Assembly: GCA_023389055.1 (NCBI GenBank)
Contig: JAEWFA010000012.1
Coordinates: forward strand, 26,687-90,686
Length of the DNA stretch: 64,000 bases
Origin: Pseudomonadota bacterium
GTDB taxonomy: Bacteria > Pseudomonadota > Gammaproteobacteria > Burkholderiales > Burkholderiaceae_E
Direction: 5' to 3'
Shown here piece after piece: positions 53,258 to 62,207 of this stretch; the stretch's first letter is position 1; each line of letters starts with the position of its first letter. A program made the translations under genes and the position numbers. Under the pieces are notes generated by a model. That model saw only the letters and a program-made list of their open reading frames with translations, was not told the DNA's origin and did no database searches.

Positions 53258-54177
53258 GGCACCGCGACCGCCTTGAGCAACTCGGCGACGAGCTCGGCGC
53301 GCGCGCGATGCGACCCGCTGCTGCCCTTCGCGGGGCGAAGCCGGTGGCCGGCCACCGCGACGAGCACCGCCTGCACGTCGTCGGGGAGCACGTGGTTGCG
53401 CCCGTCGAGCATCGCCCACGCGCGCGATGCGTGCAGCAGCGCGAGCCCGGCGCGCGGACTGAGCCCTTCGGCCAGCGACGGGCTGCGTCGGCTGTACGTG
53501 ACGAGGTTCTGCACGTAGTCGAGCACCGCTGGCGCGCAGCGGATCTCGCGCACGCGGCGCTGGGCCTGGACGAGCTGCGCCGGGTCCATCTTCGCGGGCA
53601 GTCGTTCGAGCAGTTCGCGCCGGTCGACGCCTTCGAGCAGTGCGCGCTCGGCCTTCGCGTCCGGATAACCGAGCTCGATGCACATCAGGAATCGATCGAG
53701 CTGCGATTCCGGAAGCGGGAACGTACCGATCTGGTCCTGCGGGTTCTGCGTGGCGATGACGAAGAACGGCTCGGGCAGGGCGCGCGGTTCTCCGTCGATC
53801 GACACCTGCCCTTCCTCCATCGCCTCGAGCAACGCCGACTGGGTCTTCGGCGAAGCCCGGTTGATCTCGTCGGCGAGCAGGACCTGCGAGAAGACCGGGC
53901 CGGGATGGAAGACGAACGCGGTGCGCTCGCGATCGAACACCGACACGCCGACGATGTCCGCCGGCAGCAGGTCGTTGGTGAACTGCACGCGCTTGAAGCG
54001 CAGCCCCAGCGAGATCGACAGCGCGTGAGCGAGCGTCGTCTTGCCCACGCCGGGCAGGTCCTCGATCAGCAGGTGTCCGCGCGCGAGCAGGCACGCGAGC
54101 GCGAGCCGGATCTGCGGCTGCTTGCCGACGACGACTTCGCCTACCTGCGCGGCAACTGCCTGGATCCGTTCCAGCAT
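53254..54177 (-). CDS. MoxR-family AAA+ ATPase (second copy)
   Basis: A 307-residue AAA+ ATPase. Walker A is LPGVGKTT (41-48), Walker B LLADEINRASP (Asp103/Glu104), and sensor 1 ATQNPQDQIGTFPLPESQLDRF lies near 137. It is shorter than the first MoxR and has a different Walker A (VGKT against LAKT), marking another subfamily. ATG 54177 begins the conserved domain; the frame extends upstream without support. It heads moxR-DUF58-tgpA-mltB and is divergent from the crotonase gene at 54350. Confidence 0.92.
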   Translation of the reverse strand: MLERIQAVAAQVGEVVVGKQPQIRLALACLLARGHLLIEDLPGVGKTTLAHALSISLGLRFKRVQFTNDLLPADIVGVSVFDRERTAFVFHPGPVFSQVLLADEINRASPKTQSALLEAMEEGQVSIDGEPRALPEPFFVIATQNPQDQIGTFPLPESQLDRFLMCIELGYPDAKAERALLEGVDRRELLERLPAKMDPAQLVQAQRRVREIRCAPAVLDYVQNLVTYSRRSPSLAEGLSPRAGLALLHASRAWAMLDGRNHVLPDDVQAVLVAVAGHRLRPAKGSSGSHRARAELVAELLKAVAVP

Positions 54178-54258
54178 GGAGACATCGGAGCGTCGAGGGG
54201 AGTGGCCGTCGAGTGTACGGGATGCCGTGCGCGCGTTGCGTGTCGCTGTTCTCGCGGT

Positions 54259-54287
54259 TTGGCCGATCGCGCCGGCGCGCCGATAAT
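54259..54287 (+). promoter_or_regulatory. Promoter of the 54350 gene
   Basis: TTGGCC (54259-54264) and GATAAT (54282-54287) are separated by exactly 17 bases, giving a good sigma-70 promoter about 55 bases ahead of the crotonase start, in the divergent gap with moxR. Confidence 0.6.
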
Positions 54288-54349
54288 CGGTGCTTCGGCC
54301 GTCATCGGCGGTGCTCGACGCGCCGTCGCAGCACTTTTCCGGAGGATCC

Positions 54350-55156
54350 ATGTCCGCACAACCCCAGGCCACGGCGGGCGGCGAGGGCGAAAGCCTCGTC
54401 ACCGTCGAGCGTGACGGGCCGGTCGCCCGCGTCACGATGAATCGCCCCGCGCAGTTCAATGCGCTGTCCGAGGCGCTGATGGAATCGCTGCAGCGCGAAC
54501 TCGACGCGATCGCCGCCGACCGATCGGTGCGCGTCGTCGTGCTGGGCGCTGCGGGCAAGGCGTTCTGCGCCGGGCACGATCTTCGCGAGATGCGCGCGGA
54601 GCCCTCGCACGATTACTACCGCACGTTGTTCGCGCAGTGCTCGCGGCTGATGACGTCGATTCAGCGCATGCCGCAACCGGTGATCGCGCGCGTCCAGGGC
54701 ATCGCCACGGCGGCCGGCTGCCAGCTCGTCGCGGCCTGCGATCTCGCCGTCGCCGTCGACAGCGCCCGCTTCGCCGTCTCGGGCGTGAATCTCGGGTTGT
54801 TCTGTTCGACCCCGTCGGTCGCGCTGTCGCGAAACGTTCCGCGCAAGGCCGCGTTCGAGATGCTCGTCACCGGCGCATTCATCGATGCGCAGACCGCGCT
54901 CGCGCGCGGGCTCGTCAATCGGGTCGTGCCGGCGGCCGAGCTCGATTCCGAGATCGATTCGCTCGCGAAGCTGATCGTCGCAAAGCCGCCCGAGGCGATC
55001 GCGCTGGGCAAGGACCTGTTCTACCGGCAGCTCGAGATGGGTGTCGAGGGCGCCTATCAGCTTGCCGGCCAGACGATGGCGTGCAACATGATGGAGCCGT
55101 CGGCGCTCGAGGGCGTGCAGGCCTTCATCGAGAAGCGCCCGCCGCACTGGAACTGA
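54350..55156 (+). CDS. Enoyl-CoA hydratase family protein, ECHDC3-like
   Basis: A 268-residue crotonase. AGKAFCAGHDLREMRAE near 65 and GIATAAGCQLVAACDLAVA near 120 form the oxyanion hole. Both catalytic glutamate positions are replaced (GCQL, and SGVNLG in place of the second). ATAAGCQL plus GLFCSTPSVALSRN is the pattern of ECHDC3-type proteins, whose reaction is not settled. GGAGG lies four bases before ATG 54350. It precedes etfBA and an acyl-CoA dehydrogenase gene, but a hairpin and a new -10 separate it from them. Confidence 0.87.
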   Translation: MSAQPQATAGGEGESLVTVERDGPVARVTMNRPAQFNALSEALMESLQRELDAIAADRSVRVVVLGAAGKAFCAGHDLREMRAEPSHDYYRTLFAQCSRLMTSIQRMPQPVIARVQGIATAAGCQLVAACDLAVAVDSARFAVSGVNLGLFCSTPSVALSRNVPRKAAFEMLVTGAFIDAQTALARGLVNRVVPAAELDSEIDSLAKLIVAKPPEAIALGKDLFYRQLEMGVEGAYQLAGQTMACNMMEPSALEGVQAFIEKRPPHWN

Positions 55157-55161
55157 GCGCA

Positions 55162-55207
55162 CCGCGGCGCCGCTGCCGCGGCGCGTGCCGGTGCGACTCC
55201 CTATAAT
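55162..55207 (+). promoter_or_regulatory. Hairpin and TATAAT before etfB
   Basis: CCGCGGC-GCCGCT-GCCGCGG (55162-55181) is a 7-bp hairpin six bases after the preceding stop. A perfect -10 TATAAT follows at 55202-55207, 45 bases before the etfB ATG, with no good -35. Together they look like a terminator for the crotonase gene and a fresh promoter for etfBA. Confidence 0.55.
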
Positions 55208-55251
55208 CGCCGTTTCCCCGCCGACCCCGAATCTCCATTGGTGAACTCCCG

Positions 55252-56001
55252 ATGAAAATCCTCGTCCCGGTCAAGCGCGTGGTCGACTACAACGTGAAGG
55301 TGCGCGTCAAGAGCGACCAGAGCGGCGTCGACATCGCCAACGTCAAGATGTCGATGAACCCGTTCGACGAGATTGCCGTCGAGGAGGCGGTGCGCCTGAA
55401 GGAGAAGGGCGTGGGCACCGAGATCGTCGCCGTCTCCTGCGGGCCGCAGCAGTGCCAGGAAACGTTGCGCACCGCGATGGCGATCGGCGCCGACCGCGCG
55501 ATCCTCGTGCAGACCGATGTCGAGTTGCAGCCGCTGGCCGTCGCGAAGCTGCTGAAGGCGCTGGTCGATCGCGAGCAGCCCGGGCTCGTCATCCTCGGCA
55601 AGCAGGCGATCGACGACGACGCCAACCAGACCGGCCAGATGCTGGCCGCGCTCGCCGAGTTGCCGCAGGCCACCTTCGCTTCGAAGGTCGAGATCGCCGA
55701 CGGCAAGGCGCAGGTCACGCGCGAGATCGACGGCGGGCTGGAGACCCTTTCGATTTCGCTGCCGGCGGTAGTCACCACCGACCTGCGACTGAACGAGCCG
55801 CGCTACGTCACGCTGCCGAACATCATGAAGGCGAAAAAGAAGACGCTCGACGTCGTCAAGCCCGAAGACCTCGGCGTCGATCCTTCGCCGCGGTTGAAGA
55901 CGCTGAAGGTCAGCGAGCCGCCGGCACGCAGCGCGGGCGTCAAGGTGCCGGACGTCGCCACGCTGGTGGCGAAGCTGAAGAACGAAGCGAAAGTGATCTG
56001 A
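55252..56001 (+). CDS. etfB: Electron transfer flavoprotein beta subunit
   Basis: A 249-residue ETF beta subunit. [20 protein letters not shown] opens it; [23 protein letters not shown] near 33 and [24 protein letters not shown] near 117 are the AMP-binding and ETF signatures. It carries electrons from acyl-CoA dehydrogenases to the quinone reductase. This is the housekeeping, non-bifurcating pair and is clearly distinct from fixA at 34767. It lies 14 bases before etfA. Confidence 0.96.
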   Translation: MKILVPVKRVVDYNVKVRVKSDQSGVDIANVKMSMNPFDEIAVEEAVRLKEKGVGTEIVAVSCGPQQCQETLRTAMAIGADRAILVQTDVELQPLAVAKLLKALVDREQPGLVILGKQAIDDDANQTGQMLAALAELPQATFASKVEIADGKAQVTREIDGGLETLSISLPAVVTTDLRLNEPRYVTLPNIMKAKKKTLDVVKPEDLGVDPSPRLKTLKVSEPPARSAGVKVPDVATLVAKLKNEAKVI

Positions 56002-56015
56002 AGGGGAACGACGAC

Positions 56016-56948
56016 ATGGCAGTTCTCGTCCTGGCCGAACACGACAACGCGTCGCTCAAGCCGAGCACGCTCAACACGATCGCAGCAGCGCGCAAGATCG
56101 GCGGCGACGTCACGGTGCTCGTCGCCGGCAGCGGCTGCGAGAAGGCAGCGCAGGCCGCGGCGCAGGCCGCAGGCGTTTCGAAGGTGCTGCTTGCCGACGC
56201 GCCGCAGCTGAAGAACCAGCTCGCGGAGAATGTAGCCGCGCAGGTGCTTGCGGTGGCCGGCGGCTACGGCCACATCCTCGCGCCGGCTACCGCCTTCGGC
56301 AAGAACGTGCTGCCGCGCGTGGCGGCGAAGCTCGACGTCGCACAGGTCTCCGACATCATCGGCGTCGAGTCGCCCGATACTTTCACGCGTCCGATCTACG
56401 CGGGCAACGCGATCGCCACCGTGCAGAGCGCCGACGCGGTCAAGGTCGTCACCGTGCGCACGACGGGCTTCGATCCGGTCGAGGCGAGCGGCAATCTGGC
56501 GCCGGTCGACCCGGTCGCCACCGTGGAGGATTCGGGCAAATCCCGCTACATCGGAGCCGAGATCGCCAGGAGCGACCGTCCGGAGCTCACCGCTGCACGC
56601 GTCGTCGTCTCGGGCGGGCGCGGGATGGGCAGCGCCGAGAACTTCAAGATGCTCGAGCCGCTCGCCGACCGGCTCGGCGCGGCGCTGGGCGCCTCGCGCG
56701 CGGCCGTCGACGCCGGGTACGCGCCGAACGACTGGCAGGTCGGGCAGACCGGAAAGATCGTCGCGCCGCAGCTGTACGTGGCCATCGGCATCTCGGGTGC
56801 GATCCAGCACCTGGCCGGCATGAAGGACAGCAAGGTGATCGTTGCGATCAACAAGGACGAGGAAGCGCCGATCTTCGGCGTAGCCGACTACGGACTGGTG
56901 GGCGATCTGTTCACGATCGTGCCGGAGCTCGTCAAGGAACTCGGCTGA
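56016..56948 (+). CDS. etfA: Electron transfer flavoprotein alpha subunit
   Basis: A 310-residue ETF alpha subunit, the standard length. [13 protein letters not shown] opens it; the C-terminal FAD domain has [22 protein letters not shown] near 202, [27 protein letters not shown] near 250 and [21 protein letters not shown] near 283. It binds the redox-active FAD. A GC hairpin (56963-56990) lies between it and the acyl-CoA dehydrogenase gene, 55 bases downstream. Confidence 0.96.
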   Translation: MAVLVLAEHDNASLKPSTLNTIAAARKIGGDVTVLVAGSGCEKAAQAAAQAAGVSKVLLADAPQLKNQLAENVAAQVLAVAGGYGHILAPATAFGKNVLPRVAAKLDVAQVSDIIGVESPDTFTRPIYAGNAIATVQSADAVKVVTVRTTGFDPVEASGNLAPVDPVATVEDSGKSRYIGAEIARSDRPELTAARVVVSGGRGMGSAENFKMLEPLADRLGAALGASRAAVDAGYAPNDWQVGQTGKIVAPQLYVAIGISGAIQHLAGMKDSKVIVAINKDEEAPIFGVADYGLVGDLFTIVPELVKELG

Positions 56949-57003
56949 CACGCAACTGCACGGCGCGCGAGCGCGACGCGCTCGCCGCGCAAGAGGAGCC
57001 GCC

Positions 57004-58812
57004 ATGGCGACCTACCGCGCCCCGCTCGAAGACATGCTGTTCGTCCTGCGGCAACTCGCCGGCATCGACGAGCTCGCGACGCTGCCCGATTTCGCCGACG
57101 CCGGCTACGACACCGCGCGCGCGGTGCTCGAGGAGTGCGCGAAGTTCAACGAGGGCGTCGTCGCGCCGCTGAATCGCAGCGGCGACCTGCAGCCGGCAAC
57201 GCTGCAGAACGGCGAAGTGAAGACCTCGCCGGGCTTTTCCGAGGCCTTCCGCGGTTTCGTCGAGGGCGGTTGGCAGGGCGTGCAGCATCCGGAGCGCTTC
57301 GGCGGCCAGGGGCTGCCCAAGCTCATCGCCACGCCGTGCATCGAGATGCTCAATTCGGCGAACCTGTCGTTCGCGCTGTGCCCGCTGCTCACCGACGGCG
57401 CGATCGAGGCGCTGCTCACCGCGGGTTCGCCGACACAGCAGCAACTGTACGTGCCGAACCTCATTTCCGGCGACTGGACCGGAACGATGAATCTCACCGA
57501 GCCGCAGGCGGGTTCCGACCTCGCGCTCGTGCGTACGAAGGCCGTGCCTCAGCCCGACGGCAGCTACCGCATCTTCGGCCAGAAGATCTTCATCACCTAC
57601 GGCGAACACGACATGGCGAAGAACATCGTCCATCTCGTGCTCGCGCGCACGCCCGATGCGCCCGAGGGCATCAAGGGCATCTCGTTGTTCGTCGTGCCGA
57701 AGTACGTCGTCGACGAGCAAGGCGACAGCGGCAAGCGCAACGACGTCTGGTGCGCTTCGATCGAGCACAAGCTTGGCATTTCGGCGAGCCCCACCGCCGT
57801 GCTGCTGTACGGCGACGACAAGGGTGAGGTGGGCGCCGGCGCCATCGGCTATCGCATCGGCGAGGAGAACCGAGGCCTCGAGTACATGTTCGTGATGATG
57901 AATGCGGCGCGCTTCGCCGTCGGCATCCAGGGCATCGCGGTGGCCGAGCGCGCGTACCAGCATGCGGTCGCCTACGCGAAGGAGCGCGTGCAGAGCCGCG
58001 ACGTGGCGGGCTCTGCCGGAGCGGTCACGATCATCCATCACCCCGACGTGCGCCGCCTTCTGATGACGATGCGCGCGCACACCGAGGCCGCGCGGGCGCT
58101 CGCCTGCGTTGCGGCCGCGCACGCCGACTGGGCGCATCACGCGCCCGACGGGGCCACGCGCGAGCAGCACAAGCGGCTCTACGAATACCTGGTCCCCGTC
58201 GTCAAGGGGTGGTCCACCGAGATGTCGATCGACGTGGCTTCGCTCGGCGTGCAGGTGCACGGCGGCATGGGCTTCATCGAGGAGACGGGTGCCGCGCAGT
58301 ACTACCGCGACGCACGCATCCTGACGATCTACGAAGGCACCACCGCGATCCAGGCGAATGATTTCGTCGGGCGCAAGACGGTGCGCGACCGCGGCGCCGT
58401 CGCCCGGCAACTGATCGAGCAGGTGAGCGAGACGGAGCAGTCGCTCGCCGAGCGCGGCGGCGACGACCTCCTCGCGATCGCGGCGCGCCTTCGCGCCGGA
58501 CGCGAGGCGCTCGCGCGGTCCGTCGATTTCGTCGTCGACTCCTTCGGCGCCGACGTGCGCGCGGTGTTTGCCGGCAGCGTGCCGTACCTGAAGCTCGCCG
58601 GAATCGTGCTGTGCGGCTGGCAGATGGCGCGCGCGGCTGCCAAGGCGCAGGCCATGCGCACGGCAGGTGTCGGAGACGCGGGCTTCCTCGACGCCAAGAT
58701 CGCCACCGCACGCTTCTACGCCGATCACATCCTGGTGCAGGCGCCGGGCCTCGCCGACACCATCGTCGAAGGCGCCAGCGGCGTGCTCGCGATCCCCGAA
58801 GCGGCGTTCTGA
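57004..58812 (+). CDS. Acyl-CoA dehydrogenase, long form with C-terminal domain
   Basis: A 602-residue FAD enzyme, about 200 residues longer than classical acyl-CoA dehydrogenases and matching the fadE-like long form. NLTEPQAGSDLALVRTKA near 163 and KIFITYGEHDM near 195 bind FAD. QVHGGMGFIEETGAAQYYRDARILTIYEGTTAIQ near 416-449 holds the catalytic Glu (YEGTTAIQ). It introduces the alpha-beta double bond in acyl-CoA and passes electrons to EtfBA encoded just upstream. Chain-length preference cannot be read from sequence. Confidence 0.93.
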   Translation: MATYRAPLEDMLFVLRQLAGIDELATLPDFADAGYDTARAVLEECAKFNEGVVAPLNRSGDLQPATLQNGEVKTSPGFSEAFRGFVEGGWQGVQHPERFGGQGLPKLIATPCIEMLNSANLSFALCPLLTDGAIEALLTAGSPTQQQLYVPNLISGDWTGTMNLTEPQAGSDLALVRTKAVPQPDGSYRIFGQKIFITYGEHDMAKNIVHLVLARTPDAPEGIKGISLFVVPKYVVDEQGDSGKRNDVWCASIEHKLGISASPTAVLLYGDDKGEVGAGAIGYRIGEENRGLEYMFVMMNAARFAVGIQGIAVAERAYQHAVAYAKERVQSRDVAGSAGAVTIIHHPDVRRLLMTMRAHTEAARALACVAAAHADWAHHAPDGATREQHKRLYEYLVPVVKGWSTEMSIDVASLGVQVHGGMGFIEETGAAQYYRDARILTIYEGTTAIQANDFVGRKTVRDRGAVARQLIEQVSETEQSLAERGGDDLLAIAARLRAGREALARSVDFVVDSFGADVRAVFAGSVPYLKLAGIVLCGWQMARAAAKAQAMRTAGVGDAGFLDAKIATARFYADHILVQAPGLADTIVEGASGVLAIPEAAF

Positions 58813-58833
58813 CGTTCCCGGTGATCTCCGTCT

Positions 58834-58855
58834 ATACTGTGATTGGATACAGTAT
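58834..58855 (+). promoter_or_regulatory. LexA (SOS) box upstream of the radical SAM gene
   Basis: TACTGT-N8-ACAGTA (58835-58854) matches the gammaproteobacterial LexA consensus CTGT-N8-ACAG, including both outer TA pairs, and extends to a 7-bp inverted repeat at 58834-58855. A likely promoter overlaps it: CTGACG (58809-58814), 18-base spacer and TATACT (58833-58838). A LexA-bound repressor would block this promoter. The downstream family member PA0069 is, as I recall, an SOS gene in Pseudomonas aeruginosa. Confidence 0.8.
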
Positions 58856-58869
58856 GTCGGGGGGTCGCG

Positions 58870-59964
58870 ATGGGTCCCGGATTCCCAGCGCCGCGCAGCC
58901 CGCTGCGGCACGGACGCGGTGCGGTTTCCAATCCGCAGAATCGCTTCGAGTCGCCGCGCGAAGCCTTCGACGACGGCTGGGCATACGATGCGCCGGCCGA
59001 TGAATCGCCGCTGCCCAACGAGGTGTTCGAGGAGCAGGCGCGCACGCTGATCGCCCGGAACCAGTCACCCGACGTTCCCTTCGATCGCTCGATCAACCCG
59101 TATCGCGGCTGCGAGCACGGCTGCATCTACTGCTACGCACGGCCCAATCACGGCTACGTCGGGCTGTCGCCCGGGCTCGACTTCGAATCGAAGATCTTCG
59201 TCAAGGTAAACGCCGCCGAGCGACTGCGGGCCGAAATTTCCGCGCCGGGCTATCGCTGTGCGCCGATCGCGATCGGCACCGCTACCGACGCCTGGCAGCC
59301 GCTCGAGCGACGCCGTCGCATTACCCGCGCGATCGTCGAGGTGCTGCACGCGCATCGGCACCCGTTCAGCGTGCTGACGAAGTCGTCGCTCGTCGAGCGC
59401 GACATCGACCTGCTCGCGCCGATGGCGCGCGCCGGGCTGGTCAGCGTTTCGCTGACCCTCACCACGCTCGACCCCGATCTCGCGCGACGCTGGGAGCCGC
59501 GCGCGGCAGCGCCGTGGCGCCGGCTGCAGACGATGCGCCGTCTGCACGAGGCGGGGATACCGGTCGGCGTGTCGCTCGCGCCGATCGCGCCGTTCCTGAA
59601 CGAGCCCGAGATCGAGCGCGTGCTCGCCGCCGCGCGCGAGGCCGGGGCGCGGCGCGCGTTCTACGCCGTGCTGCGCCTGCCGCACGAGTTGCACGAACTC
59701 TTCGTCGACTGGCTCGAGCAGCACTATCCACAGCGCGCGGCGCGCGTGCTTGGGCGCTTGCTCGACCTCAAGCCCGGCAAAGGCGCTTCGCCCGCGCGCG
59801 CTCGAATGCACGCCCGGCTGAGCGGAGAGGGCGCGTGGGCCGAGCTCGTGCGGCTTCGCTTCGAGATGGCGCTGCGCCGGCTCGGCTACGAGCGCGATCG
59901 GCTCGAGTTGCGCACCGATCTGTTCCGCCGCGATCCGCAGGCCGAACAGCCGGGTTTGTTCTGA
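58870..59964 (+). CDS. PA0069-family radical SAM protein
   Basis: A 364-residue radical SAM protein. The cluster motif is INPYRGCEHGCIYCYARPNH with Cys81, Cys85 and Cys88, a Cx3Cx2C pattern. AIGTATDAWQPLERRRRITRAIVE near 140 and VSLTLTTLDPDLARRWEPRA near 197 are typical of this subfamily, which resembles spore photoproduct lyase in part. ATG 58870 is used. The reaction is unknown. A consensus LexA box overlaps its promoter, so expression after DNA damage is expected; a DNA-repair-linked role is inferred from that. Confidence 0.9.
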   Translation: MGPGFPAPRSPLRHGRGAVSNPQNRFESPREAFDDGWAYDAPADESPLPNEVFEEQARTLIARNQSPDVPFDRSINPYRGCEHGCIYCYARPNHGYVGLSPGLDFESKIFVKVNAAERLRAEISAPGYRCAPIAIGTATDAWQPLERRRRITRAIVEVLHAHRHPFSVLTKSSLVERDIDLLAPMARAGLVSVSLTLTTLDPDLARRWEPRAAAPWRRLQTMRRLHEAGIPVGVSLAPIAPFLNEPEIERVLAAAREAGARRAFYAVLRLPHELHELFVDWLEQHYPQRAARVLGRLLDLKPGKGASPARARMHARLSGEGAWAELVRLRFEMALRRLGYERDRLELRTDLFRRDPQAEQPGLF

Positions 59965-59983
59965 AGAAAGGCCCCCGCATGGC

Positions 59984-60012
59984 GCGTTGACCGGCCCGTT
60001 CTGCGCTAGAAT
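59984..60012 (+). promoter_or_regulatory. Promoter candidate for rpsP operon
   Basis: TAGAAT (60007-60012) is a good -10, 37 bases before the rpsP ATG. The best-spaced -35 is GCGTTG (59984-59989, 17-base spacer); TTGACC (59987-59992) fits better in sequence but leaves only 14 bases. Confidence 0.45.
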
Positions 60013-60048
60013 GCTCGGTTTTTCGCCCCAACCCAAGGAAATCGAAAC

Positions 60049-60309
60049 ATGGTCGTCATCCGCCTGACGCGCGGTGGTGCCAAGAAGCGCCCCTTCTATC
60101 ACATCGTCGCGGCGGACAAGCGCAGCCGGCGCGACGGCGAATTCATCGAACGCCTCGGGTTCTACAACCCGATCGCTTCCGGCAACGAGCCGGGGCTGAA
60201 GCTGGCGGTCGAGCGCCTCGAGTACTGGAAGCAGCAGGGCGCGGCGTTGTCGCCGACGGTCGCGCGTCTCGCGCGTGGCTACGCGCCCGGACAAGCGCCG
60301 GCCGCCTGA
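60049..60309 (+). CDS. rpsP: 30S ribosomal protein S16
   Basis: An 86-residue protein with the S16 opening [20 protein letters not shown] and [15 protein letters not shown] near 30, of standard length. It binds 16S rRNA in early 30S assembly. It heads rpsP-rimM-trmD-rplS. Its last 35 bases overlap the rimM start, so rimM translation depends on rpsP. Confidence 0.97.
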   Translation: MVVIRLTRGGAKKRPFYHIVAADKRSRRDGEFIERLGFYNPIASGNEPGLKLAVERLEYWKQQGAALSPTVARLARGYAPGQAPAA

Positions 60310-60910
60310 GCCGACGGCGCCCGGGTCGCCAAAGGCGCCCGGATCGCCGCGCGCGACTGGGTCGCTGCCGGCGTCCGGCCCAGCCGGCCCGGCCGACCCG
60401 GTTCTCGTCGGCCGCATCGTCGGCGCGTGGGGCGTGCACGGTTGGGTGCGCGTGGCGCCGTTCAACGATCCTCGTCGTTCGCTGCTGCTGCAGCTCCCGG
60501 TGTGGTTCCTGCGTCCGGGGGCTGCGCCCGCCGACCGCGGATGGCGAGCGGTCGACGTCGAACAGGCAAGGGCACACGGCGGCGACGAGATCGTCGCGAA
60601 ACTGGCCGGCATCGAGGATCGGGACGTTGCGCTCGGTCTCGAGGGCGCCGCGATTTCGCTGGACCGCGCGCAGTTCCCCGAACCGCGGGCCGACGAGGTG
60701 TATTGGGCCGACCTCATCGGATGCGCCGTTCTCGACCCCGATGGCGCATCGCTCGGCACCGTCGCGGCGATCGAGGATCATCCCGCGCATCCGGTGATGC
60801 GCCTGTCCGACGCCGACCACGAGCGGCTCGTTCCGCTGGTGCCCGAACTGATCCGCTCGGTCGATCTCGCGGCGCGCGTCGTGGTCGCGGACTGGCGGCG
60901 TGACTGGTGA
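60275..60910 (+). CDS. rimM: Ribosome maturation factor RimM
   Basis: A 211-residue protein. After a 40-residue Pro/Gly/Ser-rich N-terminal stretch come [20 protein letters not shown] near 44 and the PRC-barrel domain ([15 protein letters not shown] near 140, VRLVPELI-like end). The only reasonable start is GTG 60275 inside rpsP, which makes the overlap and the extra N-terminus real features. RimM acts in 30S head assembly with S19. It overlaps trmD as GTGA. Confidence 0.93.
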   Translation: MATRPDKRRPPEPTAPGSPKAPGSPRATGSLPASGPAGPADPVLVGRIVGAWGVHGWVRVAPFNDPRRSLLLQLPVWFLRPGAAPADRGWRAVDVEQARAHGGDEIVAKLAGIEDRDVALGLEGAAISLDRAQFPEPRADEVYWADLIGCAVLDPDGASLGTVAAIEDHPAHPVMRLSDADHERLVPLVPELIRSVDLAARVVVADWRRDW

Positions 60911-61674
60911 TCATGCGATTCGACGCGATCACGCTGTTTCCGGCGATGTTCGACGCGATCACCCGCTTCGGCATAACGTCCCGCGCGCACGAGCGCGGGT
61001 TGTGGACGCTCGCCTGCTGGAATCCGCGCGACTTCGCCACCGACGCCTATCGCAGCGTGGACGATCGCCCCTACGGCGGCGGCCCCGGCATGGTCATGCT
61101 CGCTCAGCCGCTCGCGGCGGCGATCGACGCAGCGCGGCAAGCCGGTCCTGCGGGCCGGCCGGTCATCGCGCTGTCGCCGCAGGGCCGCCCGCTCGACGAT
61201 GCACGTGCGAGGACGCTCGCGCGCTCGCCGGGCGCGATCCTCGTCGCCGGCCGCTACGAGGCGATCGACCAGCGCCTGCTCGATCGCCGCGTTGACGAGG
61301 AGATCGCGATCGGCGAGTTCGTCGTCTCGGGCGGCGAGCTTCCCGCGATGATGCTGATCGATGCCGTGGTTCGCCTGCTGCCCGGCGCGATGAACGACGA
61401 GCGCTCGCCGGCGCACGAATCCTTCGCCCAGGGCCTGCTCGATCATCCGCAGTACACGCGGCCGGAGGTCTTCGAGGGCCAGGCGGTGCCCGCCGTGCTG
61501 ATGTCCGGCCACCATGCGCAGATCGAGCGGTGGCGTCGACAACAGGCCTTGCTCGCCACGCAGCGCAAACGGCCCGACCTCATCGAGCGGGCGCGGGCCC
61601 GGGGCCTTCTGGACGCAGACGACGAGCGCACCTTGCGGGGGGCGCCGCTGGCGCCGACCGGCAGTACGCGCTAG
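60907..61674 (+). CDS. trmD: tRNA (guanine-N1-)-methyltransferase TrmD
   Basis: A 255-residue enzyme that methylates G37 of tRNAs reading C-starting codons, preventing frameshifts. [14 protein letters not shown] opens it; [11 protein letters not shown] near 56 and the trefoil-knot segment [26 protein letters not shown] near 133 bind SAM. GTG 60907 overlaps the rimM stop; an ATG two codons later is an equal alternative. A TAGAAT element at its 3' end may serve rplS. Confidence 0.96.
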   Translation: MIMRFDAITLFPAMFDAITRFGITSRAHERGLWTLACWNPRDFATDAYRSVDDRPYGGGPGMVMLAQPLAAAIDAARQAGPAGRPVIALSPQGRPLDDARARTLARSPGAILVAGRYEAIDQRLLDRRVDEEIAIGEFVVSGGELPAMMLIDAVVRLLPGAMNDERSPAHESFAQGLLDHPQYTRPEVFEGQAVPAVLMSGHHAQIERWRRQQALLATQRKRPDLIERARARGLLDADDERTLRGAPLAPTGSTR

Positions 61675-61740
61675 AATCGCGGGCTTTCCGTCCTCTGCGC
61701 GCATATCTTCCGCACGGCCTTCGTCGCGGAGATCCAAAGC

Positions 61741-61760
61741 GCACGTGCATGGGCACGTGC
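61741..61760 (+). promoter_or_regulatory. Hairpin in the rplS leader
   Basis: GCACGTGC-ATGG-GCACGTGC is a perfect 8-bp stem whose arms are each self-complementary, 43 bases before the rplS ATG. A -10-like TAGAAT (61671-61676) overlaps the trmD stop, so the stem would lie in the leader of a separate rplS transcript. It could stabilise rplS mRNA or serve as a control site. Function inferred. Confidence 0.5.
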
Positions 61761-61803
61761 CTACGAAAACATCGGGCGCGACACGACGGCCAGGAGAGAT
61801 CCG

Positions 61804-62190
61804 ATGGACCTGATCCGACAACTCGAGCAGGAAGAGATCGACCGGCTCGGCAAGACGATTCCCCCGTTCGCGCCCGGCGACACCGTCGTCGTCAGCGTCA
61901 ACGTGGTCGAAGGTACGCGCAAGCGCGTGCAGGCCTATGAAGGCGTCGTCATCGCGATTCGCAATCGCGGCTTGAACTCCTCGTTCATCGTCCGCAAGAT
62001 TTCCTCGGGGGAAGGCGTCGAGCGCACCTTCCAGCTGTACTCGCCGCTGATCGCCGGCATCGAGGTCAAGCGTCGCGGCGACGTGCGCCGCGCGAAGCTC
62101 TACTACCTGCGCGAGCGCTCCGGCAAATCGGCGCGCATCAAGGAGAAGCTTCCCGGCCGTGCCGTACGGACCGGCGCCGCCCGAAGCTGA
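61804..62190 (+). CDS. rplS: 50S ribosomal protein L19
   Basis: A 128-residue protein with the L19 features [31 protein letters not shown] near 6-36, [26 protein letters not shown] near 57 and [19 protein letters not shown] near 98. It sits at the 30S-50S interface. The end is slightly longer than in E. coli ([11 protein letters not shown]). It is separated from trmD by 129 bases holding a promoter-like element and a hairpin. Confidence 0.97.
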   Translation: MDLIRQLEQEEIDRLGKTIPPFAPGDTVVVSVNVVEGTRKRVQAYEGVVIAIRNRGLNSSFIVRKISSGEGVERTFQLYSPLIAGIEVKRRGDVRRAKLYYLRERSGKSARIKEKLPGRAVRTGAARS

Positions 62191-62207
62191 GCACGCGGGC
62201 AGGGCGC

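Noticed and set aside
50147..53518. 1123-residue plus-strand open frame
   Set aside because: It is antisense to mltB, the TgpA-like gene and DUF58; codon positions fit the minus-strand genes.
58854..58856. ATG inside the LexA box as start of the radical SAM gene
   Set aside because: It is not in frame with the conserved protein; ATG 58870 is.
59987..60012. TTGACC with TAGAAT as a consensus rpsP promoter
   Set aside because: The hexamers look good but the spacer is only 14 bases; the weaker GCGTTG with 17 bases was preferred and given low confidence.
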